From assembly GCA_903813345.2 (NCBI GenBank), contig CAIIXF020000001.1, positions 59,909,885 through 59,973,884 of the forward strand: a DNA stretch of 64,000 nt. Direction: 5' to 3'. The position numbers and the translations under genes were made by a program. Source of the stretch: Owenia fusiformis (Eukaryota > Annelida > Polychaeta > Sabellida > Oweniidae). This document shows positions 51,201 through 61,082 of the stretch, piece by piece (the first letter of the stretch is position 1; each line of letters starts with the position of its first letter). The notes under the pieces were generated by a model that was given only the letters and a program-made list of their open reading frames with translations, did no database searches and was not told the origin of the DNA.

Positions 51201-51414
51201 TGCACTGATTAACTGATTGATTTATTTCAAAATCATGTGCAGTGAGAGGTTCATCCTTCTGTCTATTTTCTAAAGTCAGTGGATTAAAAATAAGACTTTC
51301 ATAATCATTTATTGGAATTAAAGAAGGTGCTAAGTCAAGAAATTCAATTGGTGTTGCCTCATAAAATGGAAACATCTGCCATTTCATAACCTCTATATTT
51401 CTAGACATAACCAA
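48277..51414 (-). CDS. LINE ORF2: AP endonuclease and reverse transcriptase
   Basis: 1045 codons, uninterrupted. The N-terminal endonuclease shows LHINMRSV, GMTETWL, YRPP, MGDFNIDL, TLIDNIF and SDHHPI, covering the expected catalytic Asn, Glu, Asp and His positions. The reverse transcriptase follows with NYRPISLLSVFSKLLE, FLDLSKAFDTVNH, GVPQGSVLGPILFILYINDL and FADDTNIL (the catalytic Asp pair). A C-terminal region contains LGVTIDCKLKWNEHI and a tail ending STYDELNY. The true start may be downstream of the listed ATG, since the endonuclease begins near residue 90. All motifs look intact, so recent activity is plausible. Confidence 0.93.
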   Translation of the reverse strand: MVMSRNIEVMKWQMFPFYEATPIEFLDLAPSLIPINDYESLIFNPLTLENRQKDEPLTAHDFEINQSVNQCNYNNIDQFNYHLQKSNDLSMLHINMRSVSKNQWKFHNMLQLLKNNLSIIGMTETWLTSNLEPIYEENDSNYNSIFNSRKDRPGGGVALHILKGIDFKHRDDLKLDYKACESLSIEIPRKNEKNMVITIIYRPPNTDMASFLESFESLLSKIDREHKISFIMGDFNIDLLKTESDAQTLNFLNLLYSQSYNPLIFKPTRITEKSATLIDNIFSNSNNVIKSGLLSFPISDHHPIFALTSHHQNVCENKQITFRKYPLSAINNFSDSLKDIDWTGIINEKVDVNVAYNLFADKISRKYDEHFPVKVKNTKIHKNPIKPWLSHGILTSVKQKNKLYRNTLKHPTKQNQAEYKTFRNKLHKLIRKAERKYFCDRFTETSNNIKNTWSVINDLLHRKKCDSVFPDKFYDGDDTLTDRKDIANHFNRFFSNVGPKLASKISSKTSPLTFMEINESSLELTPVSKNEIENLMSVLKDCSPGLDEFKPIVVKHARNNLLLPFVHIANLSIHTGVFPTKLKTAKVIPLFKKGNTSKFSNYRPISLLSVFSKLLEQIMKNRLITFIETYKLLFKNQFGFRKHYSTYMAILSFLEEVRISLDKSSTHAIGIFLDLSKAFDTVNHEILLKKLDNFGIRNVAKNWFESYLSDRKIITSFNNTLSEENIITCGVPQGSVLGPILFILYINDLHKVSNILKFTIFADDTNILCSNKNLHDLYRNVNLEMEKTLEWFKSNKLSLNIDKTNYMLFTRSKLNIDENQDFNIKIGGNILNRVMHTNFLGVTIDCKLKWNEHINKVIHKISKIIGILGKIKYKLNTKTMITIYNSLILSQLNYCNIIWGNACKTFLNKLLLLQKRAVRIITNSDFLAHSPPLFKQLNFLDIFDIHKLEVAKFLYQYTTKPDGFPFDIFENYFTPNLIFHEHETRFQNCLHMKKFRTSIGQHSIKYSGAQLWNNLPTSLKTSPSIYCFKKNFKIHMTSTYDELNY

Positions 51415-52675
51415 AATGATAATAGATGCTAAATGAATGAACTGAATTAATTTGATTTGTTCTGCTCAAAACAAAAATGCACCATATTAGGTACATATTC
51501 CAATAAGGCAGGTTTTAAAGAAGTATGAGTAGTTCCACAGTAAATTGGATGGTAAATTATTTTAAGCAATATATCCTGTTTTTTAGCAGACTATGATAAC
51601 AATTTGACATTAAAAACATGTTAAAATATACATTCAACCACCTGAAAATAAAAATGCACATATCATGAAAATGTGTCTAATAATGTTCCTTTCAATGGTA
51701 TTTTACAGTTCTACATTTCTATAATAGTCATTTTAGTAAAATCTCATGGGAGAGTTTCCTTGAAATCAATCAATGTGTGCATGTTCATTTCCGATGAAAG
51801 ACAATCTATCAAATAATGAATACTAATGTATAGCATATGTACAAGTTAATCTTTATTTACAAACAATATTTGCATTCAAACACCTGAAAACAAAAATCAC
51901 CCATTGTAAATTCTAACTGTAATATTTCTTCTAACACAATAGTAGTTTGACAGTTAAGGCATTTCTACCATGTACTCAAGTAAAAAGTCTCAAACAAGAT
52001 TGTGATAAAATCAATCCAGAGAGAAGTTTATCCAAGGGTGTGAAAATAAATGTATTTAATATAAATGTATAAATATGCACTAGATTGGTAAATAAAGTGA
52101 ATCAGTATCAGAAATTATACCAATACAAAAACACTTCATTAATCATGAATCCTAAGTTAAGTGCATAATTAAAAGAGACCAAGTGTATTAGTTTGGTATG
52201 AGAAATGTTTGAGCATGTTGTTTAATCATGCAAAAAAGGACTCAAAATGCAAACATTAAAGTGACGAAGAAAACGAGTGTGCAATTTAAAAAGCTTACAT
52301 CTGATTTGCAAAAAATCAAATTATGCATGTTGATTGATCACGCGAAAATTAATATACATAACGAGATTAAATTGAGTGTCAAATCGTAATCACTTTCAAA
52401 CACATTCTACAACAAGGATTAAAATCCAAAAACTCAATTCAATCCAAACTCGATTTAATCTCAAAGGTTAAAATCTGAAAGAAACTGCATGCACAAACTA
52501 AACTATAACAAAACAGTCATTGTAATACTTAGGAATTAAAAATTGTTTGGCAATTTCTAAAATACATGCTTTTCAAAAGTATAAATAGATTTCAAGCTGA
52601 ATCAGAAATTGTGACTCATCACACCAGAATACCCATATGTGGGGACTGATCATATTCAATTGTAGAATTTGGTAG
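51415..52675 (-). other. Spacer between LINE ORF1 and ORF2
   Basis: About 1.26 kb of AT-rich sequence with no ORF. Words such as CACCTGAAAA(C/T)AAAAAT recur near 51640 and 51880. It may be part of the element or a later insertion. Confidence 0.4.
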
Positions 52676-53884
52676 TTAATTTTTTATTCCACTTGTATTT
52701 ATAATTGCGTTTATTGCGGCTATCAGTTTGTGGGTATGTGGTTTTGGGGGTACACCCCTAGAAAATTTAGTAAGCACGACAATCGCATTTTTGATGTTCT
52801 CATCACAAAGTGCTTTTAATATTGCTTTCCCCGTTCCAAAAAGTCCATCGTCATCATACCCCTCAATGATATTTCCATTTTCCCCAGGTGCTCTGTAAGC
52901 ATATGAATTGTGGGGGGCACGGGCTATTGTGTTAATTGTGTTCAGCTTCGATAGAACTGATGCAGCACCATCCACTGATGTTACTGATGATGCGTGTGCT
53001 TGAACTGTTATCTTATCAGTGTACACAACAGTATGGCTGATATCTTCCTCAGGTATTTTAACATATGAGGCTATCGTGGATGTGAGAGGATTTGAGTTAA
53101 ATTTCATATCTATTTTACTTCCACCTGCGTAGAGGACATCCCGATTTAGAATGATTGTTTTTGGCTCCTGTGATTGACTTTTCATTTCCTTCATTTTCGG
53201 CACCATAGCACTGCGTCTTTCCCTCATTTCATCTGGAAGTTGGTCAGAGACTGATACGCTAGAAGACTTTAAATTCGATACATATTTCATCATAGTCAGT
53301 TTACTCCGCCTGTCCACAAATTTAACCACTATAGGCCTGTTTGAGCTTTGTGAACTCCCAATCGGGTGGGCGACATCAAGTTTTATAGTTCCATTTGGGT
53401 TTTGTTCAGATGCAATCAACTGCGATGGGATTTTCATGTCATTTACCATAACATCTATTATCTTTTGCTCACAGTCATGTATAGCTGGTTTTTTGACATT
53501 ATAGAAAATAGAGTTCATTTTCATTGATCGATACTTTATATCTTCCATTTGTTCAGACATAAATGCCATTTTAGACTCCATTTTTTCGAAACGACCTTCC
53601 AAAATACCAACATAGTCTTTAAGATGTTCATTTTCTGACTTAAGAGAGGTAATAGTCTTACTTACATCATCCACTGAATCTTCAATCCAGGATATTGATT
53701 CTTTAACATTCGAGATTGACTCCTTGTTATTTGTCACAATTTCCTCGATATGCTTGACTGTAGTAATTAACGACTTCATATCCATAGTCTCAACATCTAT
53801 TTTAGACTTTTTAGGCTCTGCGTCCGTTTGATTTCCAGGAGAACTGGGAATTCTGTCCCTTTTATTCGCTTTTGATCTTGTCAT
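52676..53884 (-). CDS. LINE ORF1 nucleic-acid-binding protein
   Basis: 402 codons starting MTRSKANKRDRIPSSPGNQ. A basic N-terminus is followed by a long coiled coil (about residues 35-125). Next comes a region with NSIFYNVKK, RPIVVKFVDRRSKLTMM and KTIILNRDVLYAGGSK, which has the character of the RRM-like domain of L1-type ORF1 proteins. The C-terminus is a separate region with YAYRAPGENGNIIEGYDDDG. It acts as an RNA chaperone in related elements; that role is from the family, not from this sequence. It is in the same orientation as ORF2. Confidence 0.8.
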   Translation of the reverse strand: MTRSKANKRDRIPSSPGNQTDAEPKKSKIDVETMDMKSLITTVKHIEEIVTNNKESISNVKESISWIEDSVDDVSKTITSLKSENEHLKDYVGILEGRFEKMESKMAFMSEQMEDIKYRSMKMNSIFYNVKKPAIHDCEQKIIDVMVNDMKIPSQLIASEQNPNGTIKLDVAHPIGSSQSSNRPIVVKFVDRRSKLTMMKYVSNLKSSSVSVSDQLPDEMRERRSAMVPKMKEMKSQSQEPKTIILNRDVLYAGGSKIDMKFNSNPLTSTIASYVKIPEEDISHTVVYTDKITVQAHASSVTSVDGAASVLSKLNTINTIARAPHNSYAYRAPGENGNIIEGYDDDGLFGTGKAILKALCDENIKNAIVVLTKFSRGVPPKPHTHKLIAAINAIINTSGIKN

Positions 53885-53950
53885 ATTGATGTCTGATACA
53901 AGTTGATCAATCCCTAAATTTCAATATGGCTCTTTGTGTGTTCAAAATAT

Positions 53951-54897
53951 CCAAACTTCCTGATCAAATATCTCTTTATATGTAGCAATTTAGTTGTAAT
54001 TGTACAATTGGTTATTATCCATGTATATTCATAGTTGTACTAACAACTTTCCATAGTTTGCACTTATATATTTCTTGCTAAATATCCAATATTATGTGGA
54101 GCAAAATATTTTCACTCTACTTCCATCATGACCTATGACCTTTGACCATTATATGTATACAAATGTCAGCTTGTCATACTTGGTAAGACATATTACTTGT
54201 TTGGCCAATAAACTAAACTTAAACTTATATCATCATCATTGGATTGATCAATTTTACTGATCATTATATCGCGGGTATGTAAGAAAGATGGCAGTGTTGT
54301 AAAATTGCCAGAAAGACAACTGTGGTGTGAGACCTCTGTAGTACAAACAAGCGACGAGTGGATTTCACATTAAATGTTATCAGAGAATATCTAGCCTATT
54401 AGGTGAGAACATTTGATATAGTTGGTTAATATTTTACAGCCTTTGTTAATAGAATTGTTAGCTCTATCATATATACTAATGCTCTAATCAAATTAGACAT
54501 CTTTTCTACCGAGTATCATTCACTTGAAAATTTTTCAGTTTTCAATTTTTATTTTCGACATTTCATAACACTCACACTTCAGTGAGTCACTGTCAACTGC
54601 AATTTGATTTTACATATTTCTTTAGTAAACTTATGAATAATCTAACCTGTAGTTGGCTACAGGATTTCCCAGCATGGGGGACTTCAGTTAGTCTATCTTT
54701 TGTCTGAATAAATTTTCCGTGAATCAGTTCACCTGTTGCCGATACTTGTCAAAAAGTGGCTCATTTTTTTGGACACCCGATATACGATCGTGCCGACATC
54801 TGCGTCGCATTGTAGCCTATTATGCGCAGAATAACTATATTTAAAATTTTTGGTACATTCCAAAATTACACTGGAATAGCCTGACAATGGTAAAGTT
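53951..54897. other. LINE 5' flank and intergenic sequence
   Basis: No gene was recognised. The 5' end of the LINE falls somewhere in the first few hundred bases. The sequence is AT-rich. Confidence 0.3.
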
Positions 54898-55367
54898 AGA
54901 GTCCATTTCACTGCTTCATTTCGTCAGTAGAACGGCAAAAATAAGAAATTGGGAGACCATTGTGCAATAATATATGGAAAAGTATATTCATAATGTACAT
55001 GAATGACATTTGTATATTTCAGATTTTTTAGTTTTTTGTGCAATAAGCCTGTGCCGTCTTGTAATTTGAAGAATTTCAGCCATGTTAATCTTATTGAAAA
55101 TAACATGGCAGAGAAACATCCAAATATAAGAGGCCAATAATGCATTGCTTCGGCCCTTGCTGTGTTTGTAATTAGTTTTGTTTAAAATGATAATAAAAAA
55201 CTTTAAACCTAAACACACTTTATAAGCCAAACTAGAAGCAATCCAAGATATACAAATGTCATTCATGTACATTATGAATAAACTTTTCCATATATTATTG
55301 CACAATGGTCTCCCAATTTCTTATTTTTGCCGTTCTACTGACGAAATGAAGCAGTGAAATGAACTCT
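54898..55367. mobile_element. Foldback element with ~120-bp arms
   Basis: Arms 54898-55018 and 55249-55367 are nearly perfect inverted copies, for example GACCATTGTGCAATAATATA in one and its complement in the other. The outer ends are TAGAGT and ACTCTA, so a TA target duplication is possible. The 230-bp centre has no coding capacity. Confidence 0.85.
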
Positions 55368-57057
55368 AGATACTGTTGTCACAAATGGCCGTCATAACCG
55401 TCGCTTCAACTCTAATCACGTTGGTCCTCGTTTCATGGGACTTTATCTGTGCATGTGTTAAGCTTGTGTGATGATATATTATAATCATGGGCTTGAAAGA
55501 TTGAAAGCCCATGATTATATGAAATCCCAATTTCAGCTCTGTCAACCCTCACACATTAGGCTTGATTGTCACGCATTTGCTGGAAAAATAGAAATCACAT
55601 ATCAATTTAGCGTGAATGATCAAATATCACGCAAATCACGCATTATGTTGATATTTTTAAAATCATTTTTTTTATAAAAGGCTGATATGGTAAAAATCCA
55701 AATGGCGAAAAATAGCGAATGCATTCCGTTCGGTCTTTGCACACGATTTCCGTTTATGTCATGCATTTGGTCCGAAATATATGTTTATATCTAATCACTC
55801 ATTTGTTTCGAAAATATTTATACCTTACCCTACCCTACTGAATTTGAAATAATTTACAAAGACAACGGTAAATGGTAAGATGTGACGATGGACTATGACC
55901 TTGGATGTATTGTATTGGAACATTGGAAAATGACAATGGTAAATAGACGTAGTATCATCAGGACTAAACAATTGTCTCAGACTGGATTCTAGGGGGAGCG
56001 CGCGTGTCTCCGCCACTGATACTACAGGCCAGGGGCCATTCTAAAAACTAACGGGCGATGGCAAATTTCATTAATCTAAAAATATTTCTGAGATTGCTTG
56101 AAAAAATTTGGACATGAAATGTCAAACCGTCAAACTGCAAAGCACCTCATGGCGCTGTAAGCTAAGGTGGTCTGGGGGGACTTGCCCCCTCAAAATTTCT
56201 TTTTTGAAATTAAGACCCGGTACCCTCTCTAGTTCAACAAGTTTAACCTACATGTAGTCATATCTTGTGGCCTGCGACTAGGTTTAACTTCCGTGCATAT
56301 TCCGCCAACCACGCGGAAAATTAAATGGTCTCTTGAAAGCTCAGTATTATCAAAATGGCAATAAGGCTGAAATCATGTCTATAAACTGCCATTGACACAC
56401 TGAACGAATAAGTTCACTTAAGCAAGTCGCGTGTCAGACAAAAATACCCACATTTAACTGTAAATGAATATTTAATGCAAAATGTTACGCGGAATCGTTT
56501 GATGGTAGGTGTTGCACCAGTTGCATCAGTGTGTTGCATTCTGTAGTCTCTCTGTCAAAAAATTACCCTTTGCATTCGTTTGACTTCACTTCTTAAAAGA
56601 GAGCTCCGTCTTCACTCTTTCAAACTAAAATAAACCTGTGAACTCACCGCGCCAATCAGTGTTCGTCGGCCAAATTTGACCGACGTTCTATATATGGTCA
56701 TTCCTTCTGACGTCATCGTTGAGCTCGGAATTGACCAATGACATGCGCATATTTAATTAGCACGCATTTGGCGTATGTTTCTTCAAGCTCGCTGACTGAT
56801 GGAAGAAAGGTCAGCGCGTAGGTCAGAAGTGATTTATTACACAAACTGTCACTGGTACCCATCGTGGGGGCGGGGCTACTAAACTGTAATATGGTCTCTA
56901 CTAGGCAGAGTGTAGTTTAACTAGACTCTGCGTGCAGGGTATCAAAAAATTAATATACATGCCCATTTCTATTGACATTGAGACATATAAAACATATAAC
57001 TGTTTTATATGTCTCTGATTGACAGTGAGTCACCTGACCTTTCATCATTTGTAATAT
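55368..57057. other. Presumed upstream region of the scramblase gene
   Basis: No exon was recognised. A short perfect hairpin lies at about 55483-55516 (ATAATCATGGGCTT and its complement). A CRE-like palindrome TGACGTCA occurs near 56709, and CCAAT words occur in both orientations around 56655 and 56735. A 5' UTR exon of the scramblase gene is expected, because its first coding exon starts after an AG acceptor, but the exon was not identified. Confidence 0.35.
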
Positions 57058-57892
57058 CACAGGCTGGTATCGAAAGATTTGTCCGCTGTGACGGAGCATG
57101 CTATTTTTCATAAAAATACTAAGAATGCTTCACGATTTATTTTTTAACTCATATATGTTTCGTAATATCAAAGATAATTACTTACTCCATGCAATGGATA
57201 TATCATTTGCGTGTAACCTTCACTACTGTTTGAAGTCCAATAACGCTAGGAGTAAAATCTATTGAAAACGGCGCCAGAGTATCAAACTCTAAAATGAACC
57301 ATTCCTTTTTTTTAACTTTTTAATGGCATGATATAGTGACACGATAATATTAACATATATTTTCACCATATCTCTGAATGTATTAATGAGATATTAATGC
57401 ATTGGGTCTTTTTAATTTTTTTATAAAAAATAATATTAATATTTTTTGTCCGCTGTGACGGAGCATTTTCACAGTTCACATTTGCAACTGCTCCATCACA
57501 GCGGACAAAAAAATTAAACATTATTTTTTATAAAAGAATTAAAAAGACCAAATACATCAACATTTCATTTATATCTTCATAGTTATGCTGAAACCATGTG
57601 TAAATATTATCGTGTCACTATATGGTGCCATTAGAAAGTTAAACAAGAAATGGTACATTTTGAAATATGATACTCCGGCGCCATTTTCAATAACTTTTCT
57701 TCCCAGCGTAATTGGACTTCAAACAGAAGTGAAAGTTACCCACAAATGATATATCCATTGCATGGAGTAAGTAATTTTGTATGGTATAACGAAAGATATG
57801 AGTTAAAAAATAAATCGTGAAGTATTCTTAGTGTTTTTATGAAAAATAGCATGCTCCGTCACAGCGGACAAATATTTCTATACCAGCCTGTG
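57058..57892. mobile_element. 835-bp foldback element with ~400-bp arms
   Basis: The ends CACAGGCTGG and CCAGCCTGTG are flanked by AATAT on both sides (57053-57057 and 57893-57897), a 5-bp target duplication. The two arms, about 57058-57470 and 57485-57892, are inverted copies over essentially their whole length. The word GTCCGCTGTGACGGAGCA occurs at the outer and inner ends of each arm, four times in all. No ORF is visible. It ends about 60 bases upstream of the first scramblase coding exon. Confidence 0.92.
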
Positions 57893-57959
57893 AATATGCA
57901 CACAAAGGTGGTAGAGTTCATGTAGGTTGATAAGTGTATATCATGTATTTCAGTAAGAA

Positions 57960-60626
57960 ATGTCTGAACCAATGAAGAACCAGCCAGGGCAGCAGCCCCC
58001 TCCCCCTGCCAACTATGGACAACAGCCACCACCCCAAGGCTATGGACAACCTCCACCCCAGGGCTATGCTCAGGCTCCTCCCCCTTACGGACAACCCCCA
58101 CAAGGATATGGACAACCCCCACAAGGAGGCCAACCCCCACAACAAGGCTATGCTTCACCCCCACAAGGCTATGGTCAGCCTCCTCCACAAGGTTATGGTA
58201 GGTGTCATATTTATTAGCTTGCATGTATGTCATACTGTATTTGTCTTTAATTTGGCTCCACTTAATTTGGCGATTTTTATTTTTGGGCTTATTGGCATCT
58301 ATTTAATTTGGCAGCTTTTCAGTGTCCCCAACATCCTCCTGTCCAACAAAATTCAAAATAATCATTGTAAGTGCTGTTCATGAACAATTTCTTCAATATT
58401 TCTTGTTGTTTATATAAATTTCTTCAATATTTTTGTTTCTGTCAATTTAAACGGCCTGGCCATCTTGGTATCTTTCTTATAACTGGAAATGCACCGAACG
58501 AAAAACATGTCAAATTCCCAAGCGCCGATTTAAACGCTTGTCAAATTAAAGACAAATGTATACAGTATATTATTGATCTGTCAGTCTTAATTTCCCAGGA
58601 TCATTGAAATACCAGCACAGTGATTCATGTAACATGTAACATATATGAATATGATATCATATGATCCTGATGGTCTGTTGTCCATAATTGAGTTTATTAA
58701 CAAAACATTATTCTATCACAGTTCAATTGAACTTGTGGATCAAACACTGATTCCACAAATGATGATTTTCTGTCACTAGTCACAACAGTATAAAGTATAT
58801 ATTGATATCATTCCAGCTTATAGTAATGATGTAAAAGCACAACCTTACATTATGTAATAAGACAAGGATTACATAGATTCCACTCTTTATGTTAATATTT
58901 ATTAGACATATTGCTTGCACAATTATTAATTCACATATAGCTAGGCAAGGTATGTCCGATTCCAGCCAATTCGAACAGAGTATTCACATAATGAACAACA
59001 TGTAAAATATGAGTATCAACAAAGCATTTGTTGTCTGTGGCATCATGCAAAGATTTGACGACATATTTGTGGAATGGTTCAGCACACAATGCACTGAGTC
59101 CAAGGCTTAAATCCTTAAACCATACATTCCAGGTCTTTATATTGCATATTAATACATACAGTCCTGTCTTCCAGGTCAGCCACAGTATGGTGTACAGCCA
59201 GGAGGTTATGCAGGCCAGCCAGGTCAGCCAGGTAAACATTTGATATACACATTGGCAAAGATTGCAGGCCCGTAGCCAGGGGGGGTTCGCAGGGTTCGGG
59301 CGAACCCCCCCCCCCCCCCCCCCGGCCAAAAATTCTTTCTAAATCAGGCAGTTTTTCATCATTTTGAGCACTTTTCAAGTGATTTTAGCCATATTTGGGC
59401 CAAAATTGTCAAATGTGAACCCCCCTGGAAATTTTTGAAAACTGAACCCCCCCCCCCCTTGGCAAATACTGGCTACGGGCCTGTGCAACAATCTATCTTT
59501 GATACAACATGGGAAATATATTGATTCATTTTGAAGAATAAGAATGACCTCATCAAGGAATTAATGTTTTTATTGAAAAATACAGGTTATTTAATGGGAG
59601 GGATGAAATATGAATTTATTTCGAGGGAAAATATGATATTGGCCAAGGAAAAATCATGTTGACCAAGGGCGATTCAAGGAAAAATTCATATTCCATCATG
59701 ACCATCAATAACCTATTTATTCTATAATAATTTTCTAAATCTTATTTATTTTTGCTGATACAGGATCCAATACAGGATCCAATATGGGATTTTGGCTGAT
59801 ATGGGATCCGATTCAGGATTTTTTGAATATCAATTCTATTCCTGTTATTATCCCGGGGAAAACATGTTATTATGGAATAATCTATATAAACATTGAAGGC
59901 AGTATTGCAATATTATAGAAGAACAATGTTAAGCTCTTAAATGCCACATGGTCAAAGACTGAACAGGTACACAAAGAAATATATATTTGTATTATTTTCA
60001 GGTTTACTAAATCATTTTGAATTGATTGATATGTTGTACATGTAGGTGTGCCTCCTATGGGTGGTGCCCCTGGGGGAGTTCAGTGGATGGCACGCCCAGA
60101 GGGACTCCCAGGCTGTCCCCCAGGACTAGAGTACCTCACCCAGATAGATCAGATCCTTGTACACCAGCAAGTAGAACTATTAGAAAGTAAGTACATGTAC
60201 ATTCTATTTCACATATCAACACATGAATAATCTATAATTGTTGCCTGCTCCAAGAAATAATTGAAGACTAACCAAAATTACGATATGGAGGAGAGGTCAT
60301 CGCCTCATTATGGAATATGAAACATGATAGGCTAACTTCAGTGAATTCTTGGTAATTAATAACGTTTTAACAGACATTGAAATATTGACCCGGTCCCGGC
60401 CCCTAACTGTTTGGAAGATAAAAACATATAGCACTGATCTATGATGTATGATACGATACTTTTTAATTCAGTGATGACTGGGTTTGAGACTCAGAATAAA
60501 TACCAGGTGAAGAACTCTTTGGGACAGCAGGTCTATTTTGCTAATGAGGAGAGTGATATGTGTATGAGACAATGCTGTGGACCTCAGAGAGGGTTTACCA
60601 TGCACATAACAGACAACCTGGGTCAG
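57960..60626 (+). CDS. PLSCR: Phospholipid scramblase, 5' four coding exons (partial)
   Basis: Scramblases of this family move phospholipids across the plasma membrane bilayer in a calcium-dependent way. Coding exons are 57960-58197, 59175-59231, 60046-60186 and 60472-60626, all with GT-AG boundaries and matching phase. The N-terminus is a proline-rich region with repeated QGYGQPP blocks (possible WW/SH3 ligands). It is followed by [38 protein letters not shown] and a cysteine cluster CMRQCCGP, the position that is palmitoylated in mammalian PLSCR1, then [10 protein letters not shown]. The remaining exons (beta-barrel end and C-terminal helix) are not in the window. The last exon here is followed by four decayed copies of its own 3' end and donor. 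Confidence 0.93.
59265..59483. mobile_element. Foldback MITE, second copy of the CAGGCCCGTAGCCAG family
   Basis: The ends CAGGCCCGTAGCCAG and CTGGCTACGGGCCTG are perfect inverted repeats with long G and C runs inside. It lies in a scramblase intron. Its interior is homologous to 3246-3457 (for example AAAAATTCT and the GTTCGC words), but inverted. No clear target duplication was seen. Confidence 0.8.
59584..59716. repeat. Imperfect hairpin repeat
   Basis: GGTTATTTAATGGGAGGGATGAAATATGAA pairs imperfectly with TTCATATTCCATCATGACC and then AATAACC. The internal words TTGGCCAAGG and TTGACCAAGG recall the hairpin at 23964-24133. It is followed by a short ACAGGATCCAAT tandem near 59761-59785. Confidence 0.5.
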
Positions 60627-61078
60627 GTAAGGAACAGTGATCTACTTTGCTAATGAGGAGAGTGATATGTGTATGAGACAGTGCTGTTGACCTCAGAGAG
60701 GGTTTACCATGCACATAGCAGACAACCTGGGTCAGGTAAGGAACAGCAGGTCTACTATTTGCTGAGTAGAGTGATATGTGTATGAGACAATGCTGTGGAC
60801 CTCAGAGAGGGTTTACCATGCACATAACAGACAACCTGGGTCAGGTAAGAGATAGCAGGTTTACTTTGCTAATGTGGAGAGTGATATGTGTATGAGACAG
60901 TGTTGTGGACCTCAGAGATGGTTTACCATGCACATAACAGACAATCTGGGTCAGGTAAGGAACAGTGATCTACTTTGCTAATGAGGAGAGTGATATGTGT
61001 ATGAGACAATGCTGTGAACCTCAGAGATGGTTTACCATGCACTTAACAGACAACTTGGGTCAGGTAAGGAACAGCAGG
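60518..61078 (+). repeat. ~109-bp tandem array, five copies of a scramblase exon end plus 5' splice site
   Basis: The unit starts TCTATTTTGCTAATGAGGAG, continues through ATGCTGTGGACCTCAGAGAG and ends CTGGGTCAG followed by GTAAGGAACAG. Donor-like GT sites follow exon ends at 60626 (authentic), 60735, 60844, 60954 and 61063, a spacing of 109-110 bp. Read-through past the authentic donor meets TAA within ten codons, so decoy donors would truncate the protein. The copies carry substitutions and small indels; the donors themselves are conserved. A LINE fragment begins immediately after the last copy. Confidence 0.93.
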
Positions 61079-61082
61079 TCTA

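Larger units (their letters stand above)
48049..53950 (-). mobile_element. Nearly full-length two-ORF LINE with poly(A) tail
   Basis: On the minus strand the order is ORF1 (52676-53884), a long spacer (51415-52675), ORF2 (48277-51414), a short 3' UTR and a poly(A) tract seen as 31 T at 48049-48079. Both ORFs are free of stops. The endonuclease and reverse-transcriptase type matches the Jockey/CR1/L2 group of non-LTR elements; the clade is not resolved. The 5' end is placed only approximately, and no target duplication was found. The 1.26-kb spacer between the ORFs is longer than usual for this group. Confidence 0.9.

Noticed and set aside
57859-58233. Minus-strand ORFs across the scramblase proline-rich exon
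   Set aside because: They are antisense shadows of a GC-rich repetitive coding exon with a good start, splice sites and family match on the plus strand.
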